From JBAXLO01 sp037134755 (GTDB taxonomy: Bacteria > Bacteroidota > Bacteroidia > Bacteroidales > JACABE01): a stretch of DNA of 9,856 bases. Numbering within the stretch: the first letter of the stretch is position 1; every line of letters starts with the position of its first letter. The notes under the pieces were generated by a model. It saw only the letters and a list, made by a program, of their open reading frames with translations, did no database searches and had not been told where the DNA came from. The stretch covers positions 1 to 9,856 of the forward strand of contig JBAXLO010000175.1 in NCBI GenBank assembly GCA_037134755.1. The letters are read 5' to 3'. Shown piece by piece: positions 1-6,801 of this stretch. A program made the position numbers and the translations under genes.

Positions 1-134
1 TGTCCATTAGAGCAAATCGTCTTCAAAAAACCAACTATTTTGTCTATTACACCTATTTTTACAAACTACTCAATTGTAATTCATAATTTACAATTGATTT
101 AAAGTTTTATATTCTTGCTATTGCTAATATTGTA
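1..134. other. Intergenic region downstream of the protease gene, with weak AT-rich hairpin
   Basis: No gene can be supported here. The stretch contains one inverted repeat: a 10-bp arm at 70-79 pairs with 88-97 around an 8-base loop (core CAATTGTAA / TTACAATTG). It lies about 40 bases beyond the stop codon of the minus-strand protease gene, so it could help end that transcript. It has no GC-rich stem and no clear T tract on the minus-strand side, so it is only a weak terminator candidate. A short open frame on the plus strand from base 1 to 102 could be the tail of a gene cut by the window edge, but its low-complexity translation gives no support. Confidence 0.35.
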
Positions 135-3100
135 TTATTCTTTAACTATTTTCTTATAATCAACGTTTTTACCGTTATCTAGTTTTAATAAATAAATTCC
201 TTTAGCAAAATTAGTAGTATTAACGACAGTCTTTTCAAAAACATTTCCTTTGAAAATAACTTGTCCTATTGAATTAAAAATCTCGAAAATAATCTTATCA
301 TGATTTCCATTTGACATAATAATTAATTCATTGGTAATAGGATTGGGATAAACTTCAAACGTTAGATTAGTATTAAAAATATTAATACCGGCAGCTGTAA
401 TATGAATGGTATCGGAAGTAGCAGAACTGCAACCATTAGTTGAAACTATATCATAATAATTACCATTAATAGTAGTATAAGCATACGTTTGGTTTGTGGC
501 TCCAATTATCAGTGTATCGCCGTTATACCATTGGTTACCTACACTAGAGGAAGAAACAAGAACACCTCCTTGATCTGAAATAATTGGCTTTTGAGGTGTT
601 TGTCCTACATATATTGACATTGATGAACTTCCTCCATTACCACAAATGTTAGAACCTTTTACAGTAATATTACCATTTGTAGAAGATGAATTATAATTTA
701 CAGCAATGCTGTTAGATGAAACTGTATCAATAGTTCCATCAGGTAAATTCCAAATATAGTTAGAATTAGAGATTACGGGAACAGTATAAGTGTATGTATT
801 ATTTGGACAAACTGTATCCTGACCGGAAATAGTGGCAGCAGTTATCGGTAATTTATAGACACTTAATAGGTAACTAAATTGATTTCCGGAACAACCATTA
901 GCTGTAGGAGTAATTAAATAAACCGTATATACCCTTAGGGAAGTTATATTATGTAAAGTCTCAGTAATAGGATTGCTTGTCTGATTTATTTTAGTTGTAT
1001 CACTAAGTCCAAGTACTGAAGTACGTGACCAATTAAAAGTTGTTCCAGCTACTTGACTTAATAATAAATTATTCTGTGCAACACCACTGCAAATTGCACC
1101 AGATGTAGAATTTAAAATTAAAGGAATAGGATTTACAGTTACAGTATAAGTAAATACATTACCTGAACAACCATTTGCTATAGGTGTAATCTTATATTGT
1201 GTATTTACCGGCTCAGAAGTTGTATTAGACAATACTTCAGCAATAGGATTTCCCATATTTGAAGCATCTAGATTATTGATACCTGCAACAGCTGTACGAG
1301 TCCAACTATAAATAGACTCTGGTAAGGTACTTGAAATAATATAGTTCTGCGCTACACCACTACAAACTGAATCAGTAGTTATACTTGTAACTGAAGGAAT
1401 AGGATTTACAGTTACAGTATAAGTAAATGTAGAACCTGTGTATCCATTAGCGGATGGAGTTATCTGATACGTAACATTAATAGGTGTGTTAGTTGTATTA
1501 ATTAGTGTTTCGGAAATAGTAGCATTTGTTTGGTTTGTTACAGCTGTATTGCTAATGCCAGCAACTGCTGTACGGGCCCAATTAAAAGTTGTGCCTGTAT
1601 TAGTACTAGTAATATTGTAGTTCTGAGCAATACCACTACAGACAGTGCTAGTTGAAGGACTATTGATAGCAGGTATGGGGCTATAAACAGTAGCTGTTAC
1701 AGGAACTCTTGCACTTATACATGATGTTGAAGAATTAGTGTATTCAACTTGCCAGTTATAGAAATAGTAATAACGGATGTTAGTTGTCCCAGCAGTACTA
1801 CCAGTGATAGATACAACACTTGATATTGAGTAAGGATACACAACTCCTGATGTTTCTCTCCAAAGATTACTACTACTGCTACATCCAAGTGTATATCCAT
1901 TACCAACAGGAACATTAAAATTTAAAGTAACAGTTTGAGTGCCGGTAGCAATATTAACTACTAGAGAATCAATAACAACTCCAGAGCTATTTTGTAAAAA
2001 GATTGTTCTATTTGCAGTTGAATTAGCTTTTACTGTTACCGTTTTTATTTTTATTGGGACTAATACGTTAAATAATAAGCCTTGTCTTGATGCTGTTGTA
2101 TAATAACTACCTGTTGAAGCACTTGTGCTAGCAGCTGCTATACCAACAGATGCTTGAGTAGTTTGAACATCACCTACATTGTTTTCAACATAAAATGCTT
2201 TGGTTGTATATATTGGATTTAGAATGTAAGATGTTCCAGTATTTACAAGATTACCTCCAATAGTAGCATCATACCACTTAAGAATACCAGTTCCGGAAGC
2301 ATGCAAAGTATCACTACCACCAACATTAGTAGTAGCTCCAATTGTAATTGGAGATGGAGATAAATTAATAGAAATATAATTTGTTTTAGTTACTGTATTA
2401 TTTCCAAAAGAATTTGTAGCTATCAAAGAAACATTAAAAATACCGTTAGAAGTATATGTATGAGATGGATTTCTAAGTGTAGAAGTAGTACCATCCCCAA
2501 AATTCCAAATCCAAGATGTTGGAGTATTTGCTGAAGCATCTGAAAATTGAATAGTACCAGTACAACTAGTAGTAGCAGAAGAAATAAAATTTGCAATTGG
2601 AGGTGTAATATGTGGTGCTCCACCTTTGTAAACTACATAATCTACACTTTGACAAACAAGATCACTTCCATATGAGATGTACATATATCCTGAAACACCC
2701 CAGTTTGGGCCCCATGAATTTCTTAATATCCAAAAACCTCCACCAGAGATTTCAGTACTATCAACCCAACCAACAAGAACAACAGCATGATCAGTGTAAC
2801 CGGCAGATGAAGTTTCCGTTAAAACACCGCCACCATAATTTTGCCATGCACTACTTGAAGCATCAACAGTTATCCATACAGGTCCATAATTGTATATTGC
2901 TCTTTTAACACTTGAATCAGCAGGTGTATTACCTCCTCCTCCAGAAACACTTCCATAACTATCAATTGCTTCATGATAGGCATAAGTTCCACATGCACCC
3001 ACACATGAAGCAGAAGCATCCGTTAAATTACATCCAGATGAAACATAAGGTACTTCAGATTCATAAACACACCCAGGAGCCATCCAATGCTTGTGAGGAC

Positions 3101-3797
3101 ATTGCCCACCCTGACAACCATTACCTACATCAGTTCCACAATTCATAAGAAACTGCTCTGAAAGATCTCTGGTAACGCCATCATGAATTCTAATATTACA
3201 TTCTAAAGTTCCAACACCGGCAAATGCCCAACAACTACCACATTGTGCCTGATTTTTAACAGGTGTACATTGCGAACGCCAATCTAGTTTTGAAGGAAGA
3301 TCAAGAGGTGTTGATGTTAAATAATTAGGGGCTTTAAGTTTTTGAGGAGGTGTAAATGTACCTATATATTTACCTGTTGATACTACTGTAATAGTATATA
3401 TATCTGAGGCTGGTTCGTTCTTTTCCCAAGGACGTATTAATTCTAATCTTAATACAGTGATTCCTTTATTAGCACCGATAAACCTTGTTATTTGTGTGCC
3501 TGATTGACCTACAAAAGAATTTCCATCAATTGATGTCCCTGTATTTGGATCAAGTGCAAAATCATAGTCACCTAACTGTGCGATGGCTTTAGTGACTGAT
3601 TTATTAGTTATAGAATTTGATTCATACCAACCATATCCGGTTGATGCTTTCCGAGCCAAACTTATCTCTAAAACCTGATCTTGATTCAACTGAATCGTTT
3701 GTCTTTCGTTAGATCTGTCAACTTTAATTACATTCTGTGCTTGTATATTAAATACAAAAAACAATCCTAAAGTAACAGATAAAAATATTTTTCTCAT
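135..3797 (-). CDS. Secreted papain-family (C1A) cysteine protease with N-terminal chagasin-like inhibitor domain, PKD/Ig-like modules and T9SS sorting domain
   Basis: A 1220-residue secreted protease. Residues 1-20 form a signal peptide (cleavage near NIQA-Q). Residues about 24-140 match the I42 chagasin-type cysteine protease inhibitor fold, with all three binding loops recognisable: KASTGYGW (50-57), VGQSGTQ (96-102) and RPWE (122-125). Residues about 168-388 form a papain-like peptidase with a complete catalytic set: Gln183 (oxyanion hole), Cys189 in CGSCWAF, His337 in DHAVVLVGW and Asn360 in RNSWG. No I29/ERFNIN propeptide is present; only about 28 residues link inhibitor and enzyme. Next come a PKD domain (about 400-478, WNFGDG at 431-436), an Ig-like module (about 480-550), a beta-rich module (about 550-705), three tandem CSG repeats (706-979), another PKD-like module (984-1064) and a type A T9SS sorting domain (about 1146-1220, YPNP to GIYLLKLDNG). 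Export to the cell surface or medium is inferred. The ATG at 3797 is chosen because the signal peptide begins there. There is no obvious ribosome binding site, as is common in this phylum. A weak -7-like TTAATTTG lies at 3864-3871. Confidence 0.95.
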   Translation of the reverse strand: MRKIFLSVTLGLFFVFNIQAQNVIKVDRSNERQTIQLNQDQVLEISLARKASTGYGWYESNSITNKSVTKAIAQLGDYDFALDPNTGTSIDGNSFVGQSGTQITRFIGANKGITVLRLELIRPWEKNEPASDIYTITVVSTGKYIGTFTPPQKLKAPNYLTSTPLDLPSKLDWRSQCTPVKNQAQCGSCWAFAGVGTLECNIRIHDGVTRDLSEQFLMNCGTDVGNGCQGGQCPHKHWMAPGCVYESEVPYVSSGCNLTDASASCVGACGTYAYHEAIDSYGSVSGGGGNTPADSSVKRAIYNYGPVWITVDASSSAWQNYGGGVLTETSSAGYTDHAVVLVGWVDSTEISGGGFWILRNSWGPNWGVSGYMYISYGSDLVCQSVDYVVYKGGAPHITPPIANFISSATTSCTGTIQFSDASANTPTSWIWNFGDGTTSTLRNPSHTYTSNGIFNVSLIATNSFGNNTVTKTNYISINLSPSPITIGATTNVGGSDTLHASGTGILKWYDATIGGNLVNTGTSYILNPIYTTKAFYVENNVGDVQTTQASVGIAAASTSASTGSYYTTASRQGLLFNVLVPIKIKTVTVKANSTANRTIFLQNSSGVVIDSLVVNIATGTQTVTLNFNVPVGNGYTLGCSSSSNLWRETSGVVYPYSISSVVSITGSTAGTTNIRYYYFYNWQVEYTNSSTSCISARVPVTATVYSPIPAINSPSTSTVCSGIAQNYNITSTNTGTTFNWARTAVAGISNTAVTNQTNATISETLINTTNTPINVTYQITPSANGYTGSTFTYTVTVNPIPSVTSITTDSVCSGVAQNYIISSTLPESIYSWTRTAVAGINNLDASNMGNPIAEVLSNTTSEPVNTQYKITPIANGCSGNVFTYTVTVNPIPLILNSTSGAICSGVAQNNLLLSQVAGTTFNWSRTSVLGLSDTTKINQTSNPITETLHNITSLRVYTVYLITPTANGCSGNQFSYLLSVYKLPITAATISGQDTVCPNNTYTYTVPVISNSNYIWNLPDGTIDTVSSNSIAVNYNSSSTNGNITVKGSNICGNGGSSSMSIYVGQTPQKPIISDQGGVLVSSSSVGNQWYNGDTLIIGATNQTYAYTTINGNYYDIVSTNGCSSATSDTIHITAAGINIFNTNLTFEVYPNPITNELIIMSNGNHDKIIFEIFNSIGQVIFKGNVFEKTVVNTTNFAKGIYLLKLDNGKNVDYKKIVKE
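861..1682 (-). repeat. Three tandem Ig/PKD-like repeat units inside the protease gene
   Basis: Three consecutive units of about 91-92 residues start at residues 706, 798 and 889. Each begins with a PIP motif and then has a CSG motif (Cys720, Cys812, Cys903), followed by a Trp-Thr/Ser/Ala-Arg-Thr-type strand and an ITPxANG(C/Y)xG segment. The DNA periods are 276 and 273 bases. Such arrays are common spacers or stalks in Bacteroidota secreted proteins, where they hold the catalytic domain away from the C-terminal anchor. That role is inferred here. Confidence 0.85.
1121..1428 (-). repeat. 35-bp identical direct repeats at unit boundaries, 273 bp apart
   Basis: Bases 1121-1155 and 1394-1428 are identical over 35 positions and lie exactly one repeat unit apart. 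They encode the shared boundary FTYTVTVNPIP (residues 791-801 and 882-892). The rest of the units has diverged considerably. The identity suggests recent duplication or local gene conversion, and it provides a substrate for loss or gain of a unit. Confidence 0.85.
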
Positions 3798-4093
3798 AGA
3801 AATTATTGCGTTATTTTTCTCAACTTAATAGTCGGTAAAATTATGTATTATAATCAATAAAGACAAATTAATTAAGATATATTTAACAATTTAATTAATT
3901 AATTAATTATAGAATGTTATTGCTGCAATAAACCAGTCTTTAAATTCTCAAATTAGAAAACTCTTAAATCGTGATAACTTTCACTTTAGATTTAAGATGT
4001 GAATGTTTTTTTTAATCAATATCAATCCATTGTCTTATAAAATAGTAGTTAGTAAAAAAACATTAATATAAAAGAAAGAGTAAAATAAAAAAA
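3798..4093. other. Intergenic region between two minus-strand genes, with hairpin and TTAA microsatellite
   Basis: No gene is visible in these 296 bases. A stem at 3962-3970 / 3989-3997 (TCTTAAATC with GATTTAAGA) continues directly into GTGA (3971-3974) pairing with TCAC (3981-3984), with a 4-base bulge at 3985-3988. It lies about 100 bases beyond the stop of the barrel protein gene and may act as its terminator, although the minus-strand side has only a short T run. Bases 3891-3909 are a perfect period-4 TTAA run. On the minus strand, 3864-3871 reads TTAATTTG, one mismatch from the Bacteroidota -7 consensus, 66 bases before the protease start. Its TTG partner (3887-3889) is only 15 bases further upstream, so this promoter is tentative. 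Confidence 0.4.
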
Positions 4094-4861
4094 TTAAAGA
4101 CTAAAAGCTACTCCTAAATTATAGTATAAGCCAAAGCTTTTTACCTTAGGTGTAAAATCAATATGATCGTATGAGCCTTCTTGCACACAGTCTTTGCTTG
4201 ATAAGTCTATATTAAATTTGGGAGCCCCATTGCTGGGCGTCACTTCAATATTCATTAAGCCAAGAATAGCACCACCTATACCAAACTGACCGAACAAAGA
4301 AAGTTTCCTGCTAAGTTTACAAGTGCCTGTAAATCCAGCTTGGTAAGCAAATCCATAAACAGAGGTTGAGATATTATCATCAGGATATAAATCGCCTTCA
4401 TAGGTAGAAACATAATTAGCATTATATACACTAACCTGCCCCAGAGGTATATTACTATATGTATAACCTATCTTAACTGTTGGCCCAAAAGAAAAATAAT
4501 TATTCTTAACTACATTAAAAGTGGTTCCTAATAAGAATAAAGCATTAAAAGATTGTCCAAAACTAAACTGAAGATCCAGATCAAAATCAAATTGCTTATT
4601 AATTGGGGCAATCACACCTAGATTAAGTCCCCAGTTAGGTGATGAAAGTTTTTTATCTCCTAATGGAATATGTGCCCAGCCATCGTTAGGCGGTGGAAAA
4701 CGAAGATAATCGCTAACATCAAATGAAATAAAATCATAACCGGTATTTTGTGGTGTGTTAATAATACCAATAAAAAGTTTAGCACTTTCCTTGTTTTGGT
4801 TTTGTGCTTTCATTGTAAAGCTGATAAGTATAAATGCTGCTAAAATGATATTTCGTTTCAT
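4094..4861 (-). CDS. Predicted outer-membrane beta-barrel protein of unknown function
   Basis: A 255-residue protein with a clear signal peptide (residues 1-20, FTMKAQ). The mature part shows alternating hydrophobic/polar segments typical of outer-membrane beta strands: about 76-87 (NWGLNLGVIAPI), 91-102 (FDFDLDLQFSFG), 105-118, 121-135, 166-181, 185-200 and 240-255. It ends in the strand-like tail SFGLYYNLGVAFSL, which resembles a closing barrel strand, although the last residue is Leu rather than Phe. Two cysteines remain in the mature protein (181 and 225). Residues 46-75 contain an unusual proline-rich segment, FPPPNDGW, probably an extracellular loop or periplasmic plug-like extension. 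There is no T9SS tail, consistent with membrane insertion rather than T9SS secretion. I do not recognise a specific family, and a lipid-binding or transport role cannot be told from sequence. The ATG at 4861 precedes the signal peptide directly, and a good -7 element lies 45 bases upstream. Confidence 0.85.
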   Translation of the reverse strand: MKRNIILAAFILISFTMKAQNQNKESAKLFIGIINTPQNTGYDFISFDVSDYLRFPPPNDGWAHIPLGDKKLSSPNWGLNLGVIAPINKQFDFDLDLQFSFGQSFNALFLLGTTFNVVKNNYFSFGPTVKIGYTYSNIPLGQVSVYNANYVSTYEGDLYPDDNISTSVYGFAYQAGFTGTCKLSRKLSLFGQFGIGGAILGLMNIEVTPSNGAPKFNIDLSSKDCVQEGSYDHIDFTPKVKSFGLYYNLGVAFSL

Positions 4862-4906
4862 AGTAATTTAATTTAAGTTGTAAAATTACACATTTAATCA
4901 ATACAT

Positions 4907-4914
4907 CAAAGATA
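4907..4914 (-). promoter_or_regulatory. Bacteroidota-type -7 promoter element for the barrel protein gene
   Basis: On the minus strand this reads TATCTTTG, a perfect match to the phylum consensus TAnnTTTG used by the primary sigma factor. It ends 45 bases before the ATG at 4861. No clear TTG -33 element is seen at the expected 19-21-base spacing, so strength is uncertain. Confidence 0.6.
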
Positions 4915-5009
4915 TTTTTTATATTACTTTTTATTATATTAAACTTCTAAATAATAAATGCTTAACCTGTATTAATAATTATTTATTTAATCATAAAGTA
5001 AAATAAATA

Positions 5010-5038
5010 TTTTATTCTGAATGCTTTTCGTATCTTTG
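5010..5038 (+). promoter_or_regulatory. Bacteroidota-type promoter for the ABC-F gene
   Basis: TATCTTTG at 5031-5038 matches the -7 consensus TAnnTTTG perfectly. A degenerate TTT at about 5010-5012 sits near the expected -33 TTG position. The resulting leader is a little under 50 bases, very AT-rich, and lacks a purine-rich Shine-Dalgarno sequence before the ATG at 5088, as is usual in this phylum. Confidence 0.65.
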
Positions 5039-5087
5039 CAAACTGAAAAATCATCAATAACATATCACATAAATAATACTTTTTTAC

Positions 5088-6707
5088 ATGATTACAGTAT
5101 CTAACTTAAGTGTACAATTCGGGAAACGTATATTGTTTCAAGATGTTAATTTGAAATTTGTTCCCGGCAACTGCTATGGTATAATAGGAGCAAACGGAGC
5201 AGGGAAATCTACTTTATTAAAAGTATTATACGGAGGTTTGGAAGATACAATTAAAGGGAATGTTAGTTTTGGTGCTCACGAAAGACTATCAGTTTTAAAA
5301 CAAAATCATTTTGAGTTTGATGAATATACTGTAATTGACACAGTAATGATGGGCCATTCGGAACTTTGTGATGTTATGAAAGCTAAAGATGAGATATATG
5401 CCAAATTAGATTTCTCGGAAGCTGATGGTAACAAAGCAGCAGAATTAGAAGAGAAATTTGCCGAAATGGATGGTTGGAATGCAGAAAGCAACGCTGCTAG
5501 TTTGTTAAGTGGTTTAGGTATTAAAGAAGACCTCCATAATAAACTAATGAAAGAATTAAATGTAAAAATAAAGGTCAAAGTCTTATTGGCTCAAGCTTTA
5601 TTTGGTAAACCAGATAATTTATTATTAGATGAGCCTACGAATGATTTGGATTTGGATACCGTACAATGGTTGGAGAATTATCTGGCAAACTTTGAGAATA
5701 CTGTACTTGTTGTATCTCATGACAGGCATTTCCTCGATTCAATTTGTACACATATAGTTGATATAGATTATAACAGAATTCAGCAATTTTCGGGTAATTA
5801 TACTTTCTGGTACGAATCAAGTCAGTTGGCATTGAGACAACAATTAACTCAAAATAAAAAGGCTGAAGAACGTAAGAAAGAATTACAGGAGTTTATTGCT
5901 CGTTTTAGTGCTAATGCTTCAAAATCTAAACAAACTACCAGTCGTAAGAAGATGATAGAGAAATTGAATATTGAAGAAATTAAACCTTCAACAAGAAAAT
6001 ATCCTGGTATCATCTTTACTCCTGAACGAGAACCGGGAAATAATATTCTTGAACTTAAAAATCTTACTAAAAGTGTAGATGGTGTAGTTCTTTTTAAGAA
6101 TTTATCTTTTACAGTTCATAAGGATGAGAAAATTATATTCTTATCAAGAGATAGCAGGGCAATGACTTATTTGTTTGAGACATTAAAAGGTCATATTGAA
6201 CCTGATTCAGGAACTTATGAATGGGGACAAACTATTACTAAAGCATATCTTCCATTAGAAAACGAACATCTTTTTAAAGAACCTATTACACTTATTGATT
6301 GGTTAGCTCAGTTTTCGGATGATACTCATGAAATATACCTTAGAGGGTTCTTAGGAAAGATGCTTTTTTCAGGTGAAGAAATATATAAGAAAGCCAATAT
6401 ACTATCCGGTGGTGAAAAAGTAAGATGTATGATAGCAAGAATGATGTTGCGAAATGCAAACATAATGTTACTTGATACTCCTACTAATCACTTAGACCTT
6501 GAATCTATTCAGGCATTTAATAATACTTTGATTAAATTTAAAGGGAATATATTAATGTCATCCCATGACCATGAATTTATTCAAACAGTTTGCAATCGCG
6601 TGATTGAAATGGGCCCAAAAGGAATGATTGATAAACTATCTGAATACGATGATTATATTTCTGATGAAAGGATAAAAGAGCAAAGAAATAATTTGTACTT
6701 TAACTAG
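5088..6707 (+). CDS. ybiT: ABC-F family ATPase, YbiT-like, with one degenerate ATP site
   Basis: A 539-residue soluble protein with two ABC domains and no membrane segments, close in length and layout to E. coli YbiT (530). ABC-F proteins bind the ribosomal E site and relieve or regulate stalled translation. That role is family knowledge. NBD1 has Walker A GANGAGKST (34-42), Walker B LLLDE (178-182) and switch His211. An arm insertion spans about 90-145. The interdomain linker (about 243-305) carries the YbiT hallmark RFSANASKSKQTTSR. NBD2 has an intact signature, LSGGEKVR (439-446), and switch His493. However, its Walker A is replaced by SRDSRAMT (353-360, with Met359 at the lysine position), and its Walker B glutamate is Thr464 (LLDTPTNHLD). 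The NBD1 signature is also degraded (LNVKIKVK, 157-164). The reading frame is otherwise intact, so this is not a pseudogene. The gene stands alone, with its own promoter upstream and a strong terminator downstream. Assignment to the YbiT branch is by recognition, not alignment. Confidence 0.92.
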   Translation: MITVSNLSVQFGKRILFQDVNLKFVPGNCYGIIGANGAGKSTLLKVLYGGLEDTIKGNVSFGAHERLSVLKQNHFEFDEYTVIDTVMMGHSELCDVMKAKDEIYAKLDFSEADGNKAAELEEKFAEMDGWNAESNAASLLSGLGIKEDLHNKLMKELNVKIKVKVLLAQALFGKPDNLLLDEPTNDLDLDTVQWLENYLANFENTVLVVSHDRHFLDSICTHIVDIDYNRIQQFSGNYTFWYESSQLALRQQLTQNKKAEERKKELQEFIARFSANASKSKQTTSRKKMIEKLNIEEIKPSTRKYPGIIFTPEREPGNNILELKNLTKSVDGVVLFKNLSFTVHKDEKIIFLSRDSRAMTYLFETLKGHIEPDSGTYEWGQTITKAYLPLENEHLFKEPITLIDWLAQFSDDTHEIYLRGFLGKMLFSGEEIYKKANILSGGEKVRCMIARMMLRNANIMLLDTPTNHLDLESIQAFNNTLIKFKGNILMSSHDHEFIQTVCNRVIEMGPKGMIDKLSEYDDYISDERIKEQRNNLYFN

Positions 6708-6738
6708 ACTTTGTTGATTAAACAGTAAGTAAACTATG

Positions 6739-6788
6739 TATAAAAAAGAAGCCTTCGTCAATAATTTGACGAAGGCTTCTTTTTTATA
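6739..6788. terminator. Bidirectional rho-independent terminator between convergent genes
   Basis: A perfect 23-bp stem (6739-6761 with 6766-6788) closes on a TAAT loop. The core GAAGCCTTCGTCAA is flanked by an A run (6742-6747) on one side and a T run (6780-6785) on the other, so each strand shows a hairpin followed by a T tract. It begins about 31 bases after the stop of the ABC-F gene and ends 13 bases before the stop of the minus-strand gene at 6802. It can therefore serve both. Confidence 0.95.
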
Positions 6789-6801
6789 GAGCTATTTGAG
6801 A

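Noticed and set aside
1..102. Plus-strand open frame reaching the left window edge
   Set aside because: Only 33 codons are visible, the translation is compositionally ordinary for AT-rich spacer, and it runs through an inverted repeat typical of non-coding DNA. It cannot be supported as the end of a gene.
1715..3148. Several open frames of 60-100 codons lying across the protease gene (1715-1915, 2423-2623, 2612-2908, 2912-3148)
   Set aside because: They overlap a long gene with clear domain matches, have low-complexity Leu/His/Gln-rich translations, and lack promoters or recognisable motifs. They are frame shadows.
3891..3909. TTAA period-4 repeat considered as a CRISPR-like or phase-variable element
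   Set aside because: It is a simple 19-base microsatellite in a non-coding stretch, not placed between promoter elements I can support, and has no spacers.
5306..5832. Antisense open frames over the ABC-F gene (5306-5578 and 5635-5832)
   Set aside because: They are mirror translations of conserved ABC-F sequence, with no independent start signals or domains.
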